This document shows, in pieces, positions 38,839-52,359 of a stretch of 64,000 nucleotides of DNA. The notes under the pieces are model-generated. The model saw nothing but the letters and a program-made list of their open reading frames with translations, was not told the origin of the DNA and ran no database searches. The DNA lies in NCBI GenBank assembly GCA_964007475.1, contig OZ023273.1, forward strand, positions 6,424,176 to 6,488,175, given 5' to 3'. Both the position numbers and the translations under genes were made by a program. The stretch comes from Hybos culiciformis (lineage: Eukaryota; Arthropoda; Insecta; Diptera; Hybotidae). How positions within the stretch are numbered: the stretch's first letter is position 1; each line of letters begins with the position of its first letter.

Positions 38839-41800
38839 AATATATATTATGTGTTAAGTTAGGACTTTAATCATAGATACTATTAATATAAATCTATAAA
38901 TCTATTATTCGTAGACAGAAACGGAGCTTCCATGTTTTATAAATTACATATTGTTTTCTACTTAATTTGTTTTGTAGTAATAATAAAAAAAAAATACGAT
39001 CATCATCATCATAAAGGATAAGTACCTAGTTACAAAAAAAAAATGTTTTTGTACGCTTGTTTGGAATTAATTATTACGTTGTTTAATACCCTGACTATAT
39101 TTAGTCATAAAGGAAAATTTTTTTTAGTAACAGAGCTTAATATTAATGTTAAGAATGATACTTATCTTCCTCTTCAAATGTTGTTCGAATTTGGCATCTA
39201 ATGTAAATTAAATTTCCGTCAAAACTGCGTTATATTCGTTCGCAGGATTTAAACCTGATTGAAACATATATTTCTGATAAATAAAATTAAAAATAAAATT
39301 CTTCAATAAATTACGTAAAGTCAGTATGAAGTGAAATCTCTGTAAAAGGTTCAATTCCTTATAGGTATTCAAAAAGGAGCAGAAATTTAATGTAGCAAAA
39401 TTTTTCATTCTCTATATTAAAAAACTAATATTTTTTTAGATTTTTTTTTATTAAAAACAACAGTATTTTATTTCTCATATTTTAGAAAATGTTTATGGTT
39501 TAACCAAAATTAGGATAAAGTTTGAGTTTCTTGGTAAAAAAAAAATGTACACCTTTCGATTAAGTGGTGCCATAATGTCCCACATTATATTTATTGAAAA
39601 AAAAATAACTTTTTGACTAGAAAATATGTTACCTTCCAGGTATTTTTTTTTTTTTTTTTGTCGTGCTAAAAACAAAAATCAAACTTACTATAAATAAAAC
39701 CAAAAAGTTTTTTTTTTTACAGAAAAGAAATACTATACAACAGTCTACACCCAACAAAATAATGATAACACTGATACAAAAGTTTGAAACTTAGTTAGAA
39801 AAAAAAACCTTAGTTTTATTTTTGTTTCTACTTTTTGTATAGTTTAATAATATATCTCGAAACACATTTTGATGTCAAAAGAAAATGTCAAATTATATGT
39901 GTTTACAATGGAAATAACATGTTTACATTTACCTCATAAAACATTATAATTTCCTATACATATGTATTCCCAAGAAACGCCTCATTTTCTTGAATTCAAA
40001 CTTTTAAATTTTATTTCAGATAAAACGATAAAAAAGAAAATTGTATGTTCTTGATACATATAAAATATTTCAATATTTGTGGAAAAAAAAAACATCAACT
40101 TTGTATATTTTAATTATTAAATTTTGTACATTTTTAGGCTTAATTTTATTATTTTGACATATAACATTCACATGTGAAGCCTTGAAAAGAAAATTCAACT
40201 TAAAAATAGAAATAAAAACAAAAAAGATTCTATAATTTTAGATAAACCGTACTTAATATCTGTAAATTCATAGTTACAAACTGAACTACGAAGATGATAT
40301 TGTTTTATTCACAAATTCAGATAATTTCTAATCGTGAATCGGTCATAGTTCGATTCCCATCTCGTTCTGGAATATGTCAATTTGTCGATTTGTGCACTTG
40401 AATGTTTTTTAATGTGAATTTAATTTTCAGCTTATGTTATACAATTCAATACTTTTATTTGGTGTAACAATGCGGAATTCTTCAAATGAATTTGTCTTTA
40501 TTTTACAATTATATCACTTTCCTTTTAAATATTATACATATTATTTTAAAGTTTTTTCATTCTTTTGTAGGTATGTGGTTTAAGAAGTATTTTCAGAACA
40601 TTAGATTCTTTTACCAAATTACATATATTTATTTTTTACTTCTCTATCTGTTTTCTTTCTAGAAATAAAAGTATGTTGAAATTGAAAGTATAATGACATA
40701 ATATAATATAATACGAATATATATATAGTGAAATTGAAAGAAGGTTATGAATAAAAAAAAATGCAAGATAAAATTTCGATACACATGTTGTAGATATTAG
40801 TTGGAACGATAAATTATAAACATAATTACATATTTTAATGTTCATTCAAAAGTTGAAACAATAATTTTCAAAAATAATATAAATAAATTATTGAATTTTT
40901 TTTTTTTTTTTCGGAACTAATGAACTAAAATTTGATTTTACTTTAAATCAGTTGTGAATGAATCATTCACATACAGATTATTATTTATATGTAATAAAAT
41001 AAAGCTTAAAAAAGATACACAGTTGAAAAATTTCCCACGATTAAAATATAAAAATTAAATACATAAGTATATGCACCTACTTACATGTTTTGACATAAAT
41101 CTAAAATTTAAGATGAGAGAAATATGGGAAAAAAATATATGTATGTACAATATTATTATACTTTCATAAAATTAAATATAACTGCGTAATGAGGATCATA
41201 TATATATTGATAAATCCTACATAGGCTTGTGACCATAAAAATATTAAAACAATATTCGAATTTCTTTTTTTTTTGTTTTACTCACGTTTCCTTTCCTATG
41301 AAAAAAAAATAAAAATAAAATTTTGAAACACTACCAAACCTTGTGGTTGTAAATTTTCCCACAGTTAAAAAATAAAAAATAAAAATAGAAAAATAATTCC
41401 TATGGGACATAATAAATTTTCCAAATTATAATTGGAAATTTATTCTTAATTTTATTTAAGATTGTCCTTATTTTCGGAAACGTCCCAAATAATTTTGAAG
41501 TTTATTGAAATAGGGATAAATTTGAACATATTTATACTATACGCATAATATATATAATGTATAAGTATATACCTTTTATAGCTATTTGTATACGTAAAAC
41601 GCTACATTGTATAAAAAGTTCATATTTATCTTCGATAGAAAAAAAAAGAAAAAAAGGGAAAAATGTTTTGAAAGTGAACGACTTATATTTAACTTAAAAA
41701 ATAAAATAATCTAATAAAATTCACTGTGGAAATCAACCCATTTTTTTTTTTTAATTTCAATAAAACAAACTATTTTTAACATCAATTTCACAAAAAATAT

Positions 41801-44668
41801 TGAAAGTTCTCTGTTTCAAATCGTTTTTGCGTTTGGTACTATAAAATAAGTTACATTTCGATTAAATCGATAGACATTCAACAAATAATATTGCTTACTA
41901 TTGCTTAGTACTACTATAGTTTTTATGTCATCTAACTATTTTATTTTTTCATCTTTTCAATTTTTTTCTATTATATCTGAAGAGTTTGGAAATTTTTCAA
42001 ACCCATTTTAAATATTAATTCACATTCCTCTATATTCTAAGGAAGTAGTTTTCAAACCATATTTTTTATTAAGGGTGCAGATAGTTTCTGAGTTGAAATA
42101 TTTAATTTTGAGTTCTTCGTACATCACTATGAACATTAATGAAAAGAGAAAGTCTACAGAAAAATGTAACAATGCTAAAGTTAATCTATTCTATCGTTTA
42201 CTCAGAAATTCCCAAATATAAATTTTTTTTTAACTTTATCTAATCTTAAGTTTTAAATATATCGAAATTTCTAAAAGGGAATTACTCAATATATCTCAAT
42301 TATTATACTGTCAACACTTAACAGTATAACGAATAATGCATATATTATCGTCAACTATACGTAGGTACACTTTAAGAAAAAATCTTGATGCATAACTACT
42401 CCTAACATATTATCGTCAAATATGTACTTTGAAAAAAAAAAATCTGGGTGCAGGAGAAAATTGATTAGGTCGCATAATTGTACTCTTAAATTCATGGATA
42501 TTAAACATATTAAAACAATTAACAATTTTCGAAATAAAATTAATTATACATGAAAGTACTTAAAACATAATAATAAACTTATTTATGTAGTTATTTGGGT
42601 ACTATTCAATGTTGCCTCTATCATATATTAGATATTAATTTATTTATCATTCATTCTGCCCATAAAAATAACTTATTTAATATGCCCCCATTAACAACGA
42701 GTATTATAAAAACAATTAAGTCTGTGAAAAATTTAATTAGATTGAAATTCTTGTCATGATTTTTAATGTTTTCAACCAAAGTTCATTGTCTTTTCCAATA
42801 AAATAATTTTAATCCTTTAAATTGGAGAAAAAAATAAATATTTGATTATCATGAGAAAATTAAATATTTAGAAAATTTTCCAGAGTCTTGTTTATTTTGA
42901 AACATTAATTGTTTTTGAAATAAATTTAATTAGACAATTTTTCAAAACCTATGTATTCCTTATTTTTCACCTGAAAATTTTTTTAATTAGCAAATAACAA
43001 ATTTTTTCTTTTAAAAATAGCGTTTATTAATAAAAAAAAAAAAACTAAAAATCTATAAAACCTTAATTTTCTTCAATTGGATTAAAATAGAAAGGCAATC
43101 TAGTATAATTAAGCCTAGTTTTATTATTAAATTTTCCGTTAATAAACTTGAAAAGTTTATGATAACTTTTAAGTTTAACAATCTTAAGTTAAACATTATG
43201 CGAACGAATTGAAGTTTAGAAACGGCTTTGAACAATTTTTACGATTTTAATTATTTGCCACAATTATTACATTACTTTTCCTATTGATTAAACTTATGCA
43301 CTAATTGTTTGAAACCATTAAGTGGTGTTTATTTAAGCCATTGTCTTTTTTGTCATCGTTGTTAAAAATATGAATTTTTGAATTTAAACTAAGTAAAGAT
43401 TAATAAGGTTCCGAAGTTCTGCATCTGTATATACAACTATGAAATTATGGCACTGAACTTTACTATACTACTTTGAAAATTTTCTATTTTGAGTGTGACA
43501 AAAGAAGAATAAATTATTTAAAAAGGGTTAGATATTTCGCTTTTCGTATTTTCAATTAAAAAATAAATCCTTTAATGGATTTTTTTTTTCCTTTTTAAAA
43601 TCAGTCAATAAATCTGATTTAGCTAGTTGTTTCTTTTGATAATTAGATATTTAAAAAAATATATTTAACTTTGTATTTGAAATTAAATATCTATTTTAAT
43701 TTTCATTACATGTAGTAATAAGAATAATATATGTATATAAAAATATTTTATTTCTTCTCTTGACTGTGAATTTACAAGAAACTGTGAAGATTGTTACCAT
43801 GTCACCGAAATGAGTAGAGAATTAATCAACCTGTTTCTTGACCCAAAAAAAAGGAAATTATTATCATAAAAAGAATATCGAATTAATTTAGATTAGAATA
43901 TTGTTAGTGATTATTTTCTAGATTGAAGTTGATTTAATTCGTTTAATCGAATTTATCAGATAAAAAGAAATTCTAATAGCTGTAATTTAATTATCAAACA
44001 TTTTAAGACGATTTTATAAATTTTTCATGTATTTTTTTATTTTTAATATGCTTTCATTAAAATGTAAACCAGATTTTCTCTTCAATCATATTTTGTATAA
44101 GAGATATTTTCTTAGATATAAGTTAACTCTGTTTTGCAGTTAAAAGCTTTTCTGTTTCGAAAAATAAATAAAAGTTTATGTTTGGTAGTGTTTCGTATTT
44201 TTTTTATGTATAAAAAAATCACATTGAAAGAAATATGTAAAGTTACGTTAATCAAAAACATTGTAGAGCTATGTATGCACATACATAAGGATTAGATGCT
44301 CATGATGTTTCGTTATTTCATGACATATGAATGACTAAAAAATTCAATAAAGATTTTAGAATTTTAGTAAAAATTACGTATGCATTGTATGTTTTTTATT
44401 TTACTTAATTTTTTGTTCTTCTCACATTTATTATCTTTACTCTGCTGTAAGACTCACCTCTTTCATCTTTTTCGCTATTTTCTATATACCCTTTTAAATA
44501 TCCAAATATTAAGACCCATTATTGCCTTTAACAGATTTCTTTTATAAAATAAAAAAACCGATCAAGAATTTTTCTGATTTTCTGAAATTTTTATGACATA
44601 AAAATTTCTCAGTGCTTAACGATTATAAATTTTAATTTATTATGTACAATTGTACCAAAAAGGATGTA

Positions 44669-44964
44669 TATAAAGAGGAATCAGTCCCATACAAAAAAAA
44701 GAATTAAAATAGTGAAACAAAAAATCCATATCACAACCCCATGAGCTTTTTTTTGAATTTTTTGAGAATTCCACTCTCACAAAAGCTTTTAAAACTTCAA
44801 AAATAACAACACTAAGTTCTATACAATTTTTAAAGTTTTAAAAGCTTTTGTGAGAGTGGAATTCTCAAAAAATTCAAAAAAAAGAAGCTCATGGGGTTGT
44901 GATATGGATTTTTTGTTTCACTATTTTTATTCTTTTTTTTGTATGGGACTGATTCCTCTTTATA
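44669..44964. mobile_element. Long near-perfect inverted repeat (hairpin element), ~135-bp arms
   Basis: The left arm begins TATAAAGAGGAATCAGTCCC and runs to about 44804. The right arm (from about 44827) ends GGGACTGATTCCTCTTTATA and mirrors it almost base for base, including GTGAGAGTGGAATTCTC and ATGGGGTTGTGATATGG. The loop is only ~20 bp. The arms differ at a few positions and small indels. There is no coding content. This looks like a young fold-back element; read-through RNA would form a long double-stranded stem. Confidence 0.85.
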
Positions 44965-47623
44965 AAGCATGTATATTTGTACATGAATAATTGTACATGA
45001 ATAATATTACAATATTTGTTCTAAGAAGCTGAAAATACGTTAGAATATAAGAATTAAAAGTAAATCGAATTAAAAATATATAGTCATTTAATAAATAAAA
45101 TAATCAACCATGTTACACTGAACAGTACATTATATTGTACATATATGTAGGTTTGCTTTGTTCAAGCATTAATTTTAAAGAAACTTTAAAATAAAGAGTT
45201 AAAACTTTTTATTCCGGATCGTAAATTAAAAAGCTATCAAGAAATTATCTTGTCATTTTCATATATGTATAATATATGTTCATATACATTACATTAACAA
45301 TAGATTTGTACAAATAATGTATAGGTATATTATATATGAACAGAACATGTATCATATATGTGTTTTGTACATTGTACAGTATATACATACACATATACAT
45401 TGTAAAATATATGTTTTAATCCAAGAAAATTTATTTTAAAGAACAAAAAAAGTCCACTTAATGTTAGAGGATTACATATCTCAAAAATTGGTTTTGATAT
45501 ATTAACTTAATAACATGTTCTCACCTACACTTAAACTACAAAATGTTATAGTCTTAGCTCAACCGTTCACATACTTATAATGAACACTAAACTAGTACAA
45601 GTTTGACAACTAAAAATTTATAATAGTACTGTTTATATTTTTATTTTATTTTTTATCATTTTTGTTGTTTACATCTAAAAATCTGAGACTAAGCATTTTC
45701 TTATGTGAAAAAAAAATTTATAAAAAAAGTTAAAAGAATTTTAATTATATTGTTATTCAACAATTTCAAACAATTTCTCGATTGCACGAAAAAAAGAAAA
45801 GATTGTAAGTAGAAAAAAGAAGAAAAATAACGTGATTAGTACTTTTTGGCGAAATTAATCTTGCCCAAATCGTGATAGAGACAGTCCGTATCGTGATTAT
45901 CGCAATTGATATTTTTATTTAGAAAATTCTTATTTCTGAAATGTCGTTTGTCAGAAAAACACATTTAAAATTTATAACTGAATTTATTATTCATATGAAA
46001 ATTTTTTGAGGTCGGCTGCACAAAAGTTTTCCTTTTTTTTTTATAAAAATTTAATTTCCTTCGAAAGAATAAATTCCGATGTTGCAATTTTATATTATTA
46101 TCTTCTTTTAATTTAAAAAAAAAAATTTACTCAAGTATTTATTATTTAAAATTTTCATTGAAATTTTTTTTTTTTGATATTTTCATAAAATAATTTGTTA
46201 TTTGAAAAAAGTTAGAATAAAAGTAACATTCTTTGTCAAAGTTATCACTTTAGAAAATAATTCAGTTAAATTATTTAATGTAAAGAAAAATTTAATGCAA
46301 TTTATGTTTATTAAAGTTATGTATAGATAGTGTATCATATAGTAAGTAAATAAATATACGATTGTATAAAATCGCGCTATTTTAAATGAAAAAGTTTTAA
46401 ATTGATATTAACTGAGTGGAAAAAATAACTTTTTTTTATATTCACCAATTTGTTGAAAATTTTTCAAACAAAAAGTTATAAAATATCAGGAAATAATATA
46501 ATATTTTATTTTACATGCAAATTTATTCAGACAAAAGTAAAACCGCACAAAAAAAAATTTTTTTTTTTTTGAAGTTATTATATTTCCTTTTACTTTTGAT
46601 AGAAAGTATTTTCTAATTTCATTAAATAAAAAATTGTAGTAATAAAAAAATATTTGTGGGTTAGGTAATAAAATGTATAAAAAGGATATAAAGACATTGA
46701 TTATTAGAGATGACATGAATTGAATTTGAATTAAGTATCTACCATCGAAGTTTTTTTTAGTAAGTAAATTAAGTTAAGTGTTAATTACACATTTTTTAAT
46801 ATTAATGCATTCGACCTCAAATTAAGAGTATGTTATTATAAATGCATGTCACTAAAGTATCTTTATTTTAATAATTATGTCAAATATTAAATCCATTTAA
46901 TTCTTATATCATTAGTATGATCTATTTTAGCTGTTACAATAATGTTTCCTTTTTTAAGATGTTCATAATTTTAATTTATAATTACATTATTCATATATTA
47001 TAGAGTCTTACATTGTTCGTAAGAACAATATTGATTGCTATATTATACCTACTTAAAAGAAAAAAAGAGAAAAGATTTTGTTTATAATTACATTAATTGA
47101 AGCCTTCAATGATCATAGATTGTAATGTTTTAAACTAAAATAAGGAGATATGTTTAATCAATTAAGTAATTTGTTATAATATTTTACTATTTCAATTAAT
47201 ATTGGAACATATCGGAACTTCTAACTAAAATTTATATAACATAAAAAACAAGAAATCAGATTAAATTGCCTTTTGTATATTAGTTTAAGTTATCGCTCCA
47301 GAACAAAATGTTTTTCTGCATTCTGACGCCTGTTTAATAATACATCGTCGAAATTTCAAAAAGAAAAATACAAAATTTTATACTAACTACTTTCCTACTA
47401 CTTTGTGTTAAAAGTTATAAAGTTGAAAAAAAAATCCTTGGAAACAATCGTGTCTAAATTGTAATCGGTTAAGATGTTTGCAAAATTCCAATTAAAAAGT
47501 GCATCAAATATCAACGAAACAGAGAAACAAAAATTAAATAGTCAAATAGTCAAATAGTGATATAATTATGTAATTGGTTATTAAAAAAAATTATGGAAAA
47601 AAAAAAAAAGGCCATTTTATACC

Positions 47624-47902
47624 TTAATTTCTCGGGAATTCGTATTTCGAGTAAAAATCAATAAGGAAAGGTATTATTTTGTTCAAAGGGAGTGGAACAT
47701 GAAAGTTAATGAATATTCTGTTCACGTGATGAATTTTTATTACACTTTCCCTCCCTTGAAGGCATCGAATGGATTGGACATCGGCAGGAACCATAAAATT
47801 GATATGTCTCAAATGTATTCTGCTTACATTATAGGTGGATAACATACGTGCAACATAGTTGTTCTTTATTAAATTTTCAATCCACATCGCGTCATTAGTC
47901 AT
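47624..47902 (-). other. Unexplained 92-codon ORF with non-AT-biased residue use
   Basis: An ATG-to-TAA frame of 92 codons. Its residue mix (Arg, His, Pro, Val, Asp well represented) differs from the Phe/Ile/Lys/Asn/Tyr-rich ORFs that chance produces here. It includes segments such as NYVARMLSTYNVSRIHLRH and FHVPLPLNKIIPFLIDFYSK. I do not recognise a domain, signal peptide or membrane segment. It could be a fragment of a decayed gene, one exon of a gene, or part of an old transposon. No neighbouring exon was found. Confidence 0.3.
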
Positions 47903-48430
47903 TACATAAAAAACACATAAACCAGCTCAATGTTATTGTTCGTTTGCTTGCTTTTTGTATTTGTTGTATTTATTTTTTTTTTATCTGATACTGTACTGAA
48001 TGTAAAAATTCGAATAGGTATTCTCGATTTCTAAATACAAAATACATAAATAATCAATATATTTCTTTAAAGGAATTTTATTTAGAAAAGTAATCATTAT
48101 AGAAAATAATTGTATATAAAAAGTAATCAATACTTTAAGTCGCTTTGTTTTAAAACATCGTTTGCATATAATACTAAATACTCTTAATAACTATTTTAGT
48201 TTGCTTCATTATTTTTATATTTCATTTTTTTTTAGTGTATGCTAAAAATCCGAACATTTTTTAGATTTTATGAAATTTTTGATTTAGAGAGTAGTATTGA
48301 TTTCGTTTTCCAATACAACTACTTTATAATCGTATTATGCAGTTTCCTTTACTGAAGACCTGTTAACTTGGTTATTTCTTCTTTAATTCTTTTAAATATT
48401 TTCAAAAGTGAAGGATATTGTATTAAGATA

Positions 48431-50828
48431 TTAATCAGCGGGATGAAATTGTATTAAAACTATTGAATACATTATAACTGCTGTCGAAAATTTAAATGAA
48501 TTTTTATTTGATAATTGAAATAAACCGAATACATCAAAATTTAATTTTCTTGTCTCCATTGGTACGAATGCACTCTTATCCTAAAAAAGAAAAATTAGAG
48601 GAAAAAGTAAATAATTTCTAAATCATAGTATGTATATATTTAATAATAATAAGACACATTTCGCGTTTTGAGTAAATTTTACCTTTGTAAAGGCTTTTCC
48701 CCAAACAAAATAATAAATATATATAAAAATATGTATGTAAGTATATATAAATAAATTAATTTGCTTGCTGGAAAGCTACTTTAAAATAAGGGTTCAAATA
48801 ACAAATATGGAGCAAGTGCGATGATCTTATTTCGGGCTACAGCCTCGCGGACCTTGCATAGTAGCTCACCGCAATGGTCTTAAACAATTTTTGTAGGTTT
48901 TTATTCTATATTCATCAGAGCTGTAAAATTTCAAATATTTTGGTATTGAGTACTAGTAATGATTACAAAGTAATTGTATTTGAAAAAGTAATCAATACGT
49001 TTCTTAACAAGGAATTGTATTTAGAAAAGTATTGATTACAAAGTAATTGTATTTAAAAAGGAATCAATACTTTTTTAAAAAAGGAATTATATTTAGAAAA
49101 GTATTTATTCAAATTAATTAGATTTAAAAAGGAATCAATACTTTTTTTTAGAAAGTAATTATATTTAGAAAAGTATTGATTACAAAGTAATTGTATTTAA
49201 AAAAGAATCAATACTTTTCTAAAAAAAAAAAAGTATTGATTACAAAGTAATTAGATTTAAAAAGGAATCAATACTTTTCTTAAAAAAGAATTGTATTTAC
49301 ATATAGTTAAATATTGGCATTACTTCTAATAAAATACCTATTAAGTATATTAGAAAATAATTCGGATCAAAATTTTAATATAATTAAAATTATTTAAATT
49401 ATTGATTCCTTTTCAAATCCAATTACTTTGCAATCAATACTTTTATAAATACAATTACTTTTTAGAAAAGTATTGATTCCTTTTTAAATACAATTACTTT
49501 GTAATCAATACTTGTCTAAATATAATTCCTTTTAAAAAAGTATTGATTCCTTTTTAAATCTAATTACTTTGTAATCAATACTTTTCTAATAAAATTCCTT
49601 TTTTAAAAAAGTATTGATTCCTTTTTAAATACAATTACTTGTAATCAATACTTTTCTAAATACAATTCCTTGTTAAGAAAAGTATTGATTACTTTTTCAA
49701 ATACAATTACTTTGTATTTGAATATCGAAAGTATTTGAATTTTTACAGCTCTAATATTCATACTCAAAGTATGTGTATTTATAATTACGTATTTTTGTCT
49801 ATACAATAGAAAATGTTAACAACACTTACTTTTTCAATACTGAAGAGTTTAAAATTAAAATACTCTAATAAATTAAAATATTTTGACTTGATTGTTATTA
49901 ATTCCGCTGAATAATTATACATTATTATGTCAATTGCTGATGAAATAATACTGATATGAATTCCAATAAATGGTGCCCAATCACGAGACTCGTAACAATA
50001 AAAATAGTAAATAAGGTTAATCAAGTTTCCAAAATGAAATGTGAATATCATTAAAGTGTTAAATTCGAAGTTTTTGTGAGCTTTAGCAGCTAGTTTCGAA
50101 ATCGCAAGATAATTCTTTTTGGATTTCTGAATTTTGATTTCAAATTTTTTTTTTAAAATATATGAATTCTGTATTCCTAGATTATTTATTTTAATTTTCA
50201 CGAAATTTTCTAAATCATTAATAATTATATCGTAAAAATTTGTAATTATTAAAAAACTTATGACGTAAATATTGGTTAGAAAATTGAAACTGAACCAAAT
50301 GTACATTGAAACAATCCAACAAAATTTTTCCAAAATTGTTAATTGATTAAAATAGAATATAATTAAAGGTATATCTAATGTGAAATTTTGCAGAGAAGCT
50401 AAAAATTTTATACTCAATTGAAAAAGAAAATTGTAACTTGAAAACTTATCAAATTTATATGATTTTTTTAAACTCTTATATAAATCCATAAAATCATTAA
50501 TCATTTCTAGTGAAATGTAGCTGTTCGAAGCATATTTAAAAATATGAATTAAATTAAGTAAAATCATTGGTATCAGAAGTGAACCATTAATAAATAACAT
50601 TTTAGGATCGGCAGAATCTGGTAAACCTTCATTTGCAAATTGAACTACCACTAATATAAATAAAGAGAAGATAACAATTTTTTTAATAAGTTCTATTATA
50701 AAACAACTAAAATGAATTGAAGAAAATTTATTTAAAGTATGATTATAATTAAAATTAAGCCATCCTGTATATTTTCCAATAATATAAATTAATAAAATAA
50801 ATTTAAAAAATATTTTATCTATTTTCAT
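48431..50828 (-). CDS. Gustatory receptor (7tm_7 family), GR1, 2 exons, 382 aa
   Basis: Exon 1 is 50828-49830 (333 codons) and exon 2 is 48580-48431 (49 codons plus stop). The donor K|GTAAGT and acceptor TTTTTTAG|GAT give a phase-0 junction. The product is a ~380-residue membrane protein with several Phe/Ile/Leu/Tyr-rich helices. Exon 2 ends GLFQLSNKN...MYSIVLIQF, matching the C-terminal GR hallmark (T/M)Yxxx-LxQF in the last helix. GRs are ligand-gated chemoreceptor channels with an intracellular N-terminus; the ligand cannot be told. It is a close paralogue of GR2: AHKNFEFNT, FHFGNLINL and CYESRD are shared in order. The 1.25-kb intron carries a fold-back transposon (48916-49753) and a small GC-rich islet near 48821-48885. 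The start is the first Met of the open frame and aligns with that of GR2. Confidence 0.9.
48916..49753. mobile_element. hAT-like non-autonomous fold-back element in the GR1 intron
   Basis: The left terminus is CAGAGCTGTAAAATTTCAAA. The inverted right terminus reads TAGAGCTGTAAAAATTCAAA. The flanks are identical 8-bp direct repeats ATATTCAT at 48908-48915 and 49754-49761. An 8-bp duplication plus (C/T)AGAG termini is characteristic of hAT transposons. The interior is an array of alternating AAGTATTGATT...AATCAATACTT segments joined by AAAGTAATTGTATTT, so each arm (about 48955-49300 and 49400-49720) is internally palindromic and also pairs with the other arm. There is no transposase. Confidence 0.85.
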
Positions 50829-52359
50829 ATTAATTATTTAGTAAAAATTCTTGATATGATTATGATTACTATTATAAAATAGCGTTTTTTTAAAGTACTC
50901 TATAATATCTGAAATTAAAAAAAATTTATTATTTATTCAATATTACGAACATTATTATTTTTTTGTTAATTTTTATTTGTTTATAAAAATTATTTATTTA
51001 ATATAATAAAAAAAAGGTATTAAATGCGTTATATATAGTATGTACTTTAATTTCACGACTTTTAGATTCAATTTTTATTTAGCTTTAAAAAATATAAAAT
51101 TATATATTTTTATCTTACATTTTATTTAGTTAAATATAATTTATATATAGATTTTTGTTTTTAATTTACATAGGTACATTATAAATTTTTTAAAAGGAAA
51201 TTATCGAATCAACTTATATCAAATGTATAAATAGCACTGCAGAGCTGACATAATTTGGCCAGTGCTTAATAGAAAAGTCGAAGAATATTAAAAAAAATAA
51301 TTTTTCTACAACGGATTTTTTAAATTCCTTAATTTTTTTTTATTTCCTTCCATTTGAATATAATTTTATTTTATTCCAATTTTTATTTTATTGCTTTGTT
51401 ACTCCTCCTTTTAGTTTCTTTATATAATTTAATTAAATTATTATATACCTAGAATATATATTAAGAATTTGAATCAATTTGAAAATTAATAAATAAAAAC
51501 CATTAAATTTATTACATTTTTAGCCCGTTTTCCATTAAAATTATTAAAACTTAATTAAGTTTTCATTAAATTTCCGTGCGGCAGTCTGCCACTAAAATTA
51601 TTATATCCTTTGACCCATGTCACTCGATTTTTATTCTTTAAATGGCAAAGCATGCATAATCTCGACTAAAAGTTTAGATTCAGGTTTTTCGGGCTTCGGA
51701 GTTAGATGCACTCAATCTGCAATAGGGTCGAATTAATTTTCATGTAAATTCAATATGGAGTTACTTTTTAGGAAACACATTATGAAATGCTATGCAAAGT
51801 TATAAAATAAATTCAACTTTCAATTTAAAATTGCAAGGAATTAGAAACAGTATTTATGAACAGACCTTCTTCAATTATTCAATGAAGGAATTGTACAAGT
51901 ACGTCTAATTTATTATATGTAAATACAAATGGCCTCAGCGATTATAATTCAGAAACAACGAAAAAAAAAAACCGATATTAATTCATAACGTAAGCCAAAA
52001 ATGATATAATGTTATTTTGAATTAATTAAACAAAAACTTTCTTAAACTTTCTTAGTACAAAAGAATTAAGTGAATGTGATTTTTAATAGATTTTTAATTA
52101 ACATTTTGTGACAAGATGGTATTGTAAAAGGGAAATATTTTGTCGAACAATTTTTCTATATTATTTTTCGAAATTAATTCATTTTTGTGTTCGTCTTAAT
52201 TCGTGAAGTCATTTTAGACTTATCACTAAATCGTAAGGAGATAATAAAACACATATCTATATAATTTAATGTAATCAGTTAACTTGTTTATTTATTTATA
52301 ACTTATATATCTATATATAAACATTTTTTAAGAGTAAAATATCAATTATTAATTTAATT
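50829..52359. other. Spacer between GR1 and GR2
   Basis: AT-rich DNA between the start of GR1 and the end of GR2. I see no additional exon, GR fragment or clear repeat. The GR1 promoter must lie in its first part; no motif stands out. Confidence 0.6.

Larger units (their letters stand above)
35057..48430. other. Gene-poor AT-rich region between the SLC5 array and the GR cluster
   Basis: Thirteen kilobases with no exon I can support. It holds a near-perfect hairpin element (44669-44964), a small nested palindrome (38788-38838) and one compositionally unusual ORF (47624-47902). The first part, upstream of 35056, should contain the promoter of gene D. The remaining ORFs are short and rich in Phe, Ile, Lys, Asn and Tyr, as expected by chance in such AT-rich DNA. 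Confidence 0.55.

Noticed and set aside
40325..40375. Possible tRNA B-box (AGTTCGATTCCC)
   Set aside because: No A-box at proper spacing and no cloverleaf pairing; a chance match.
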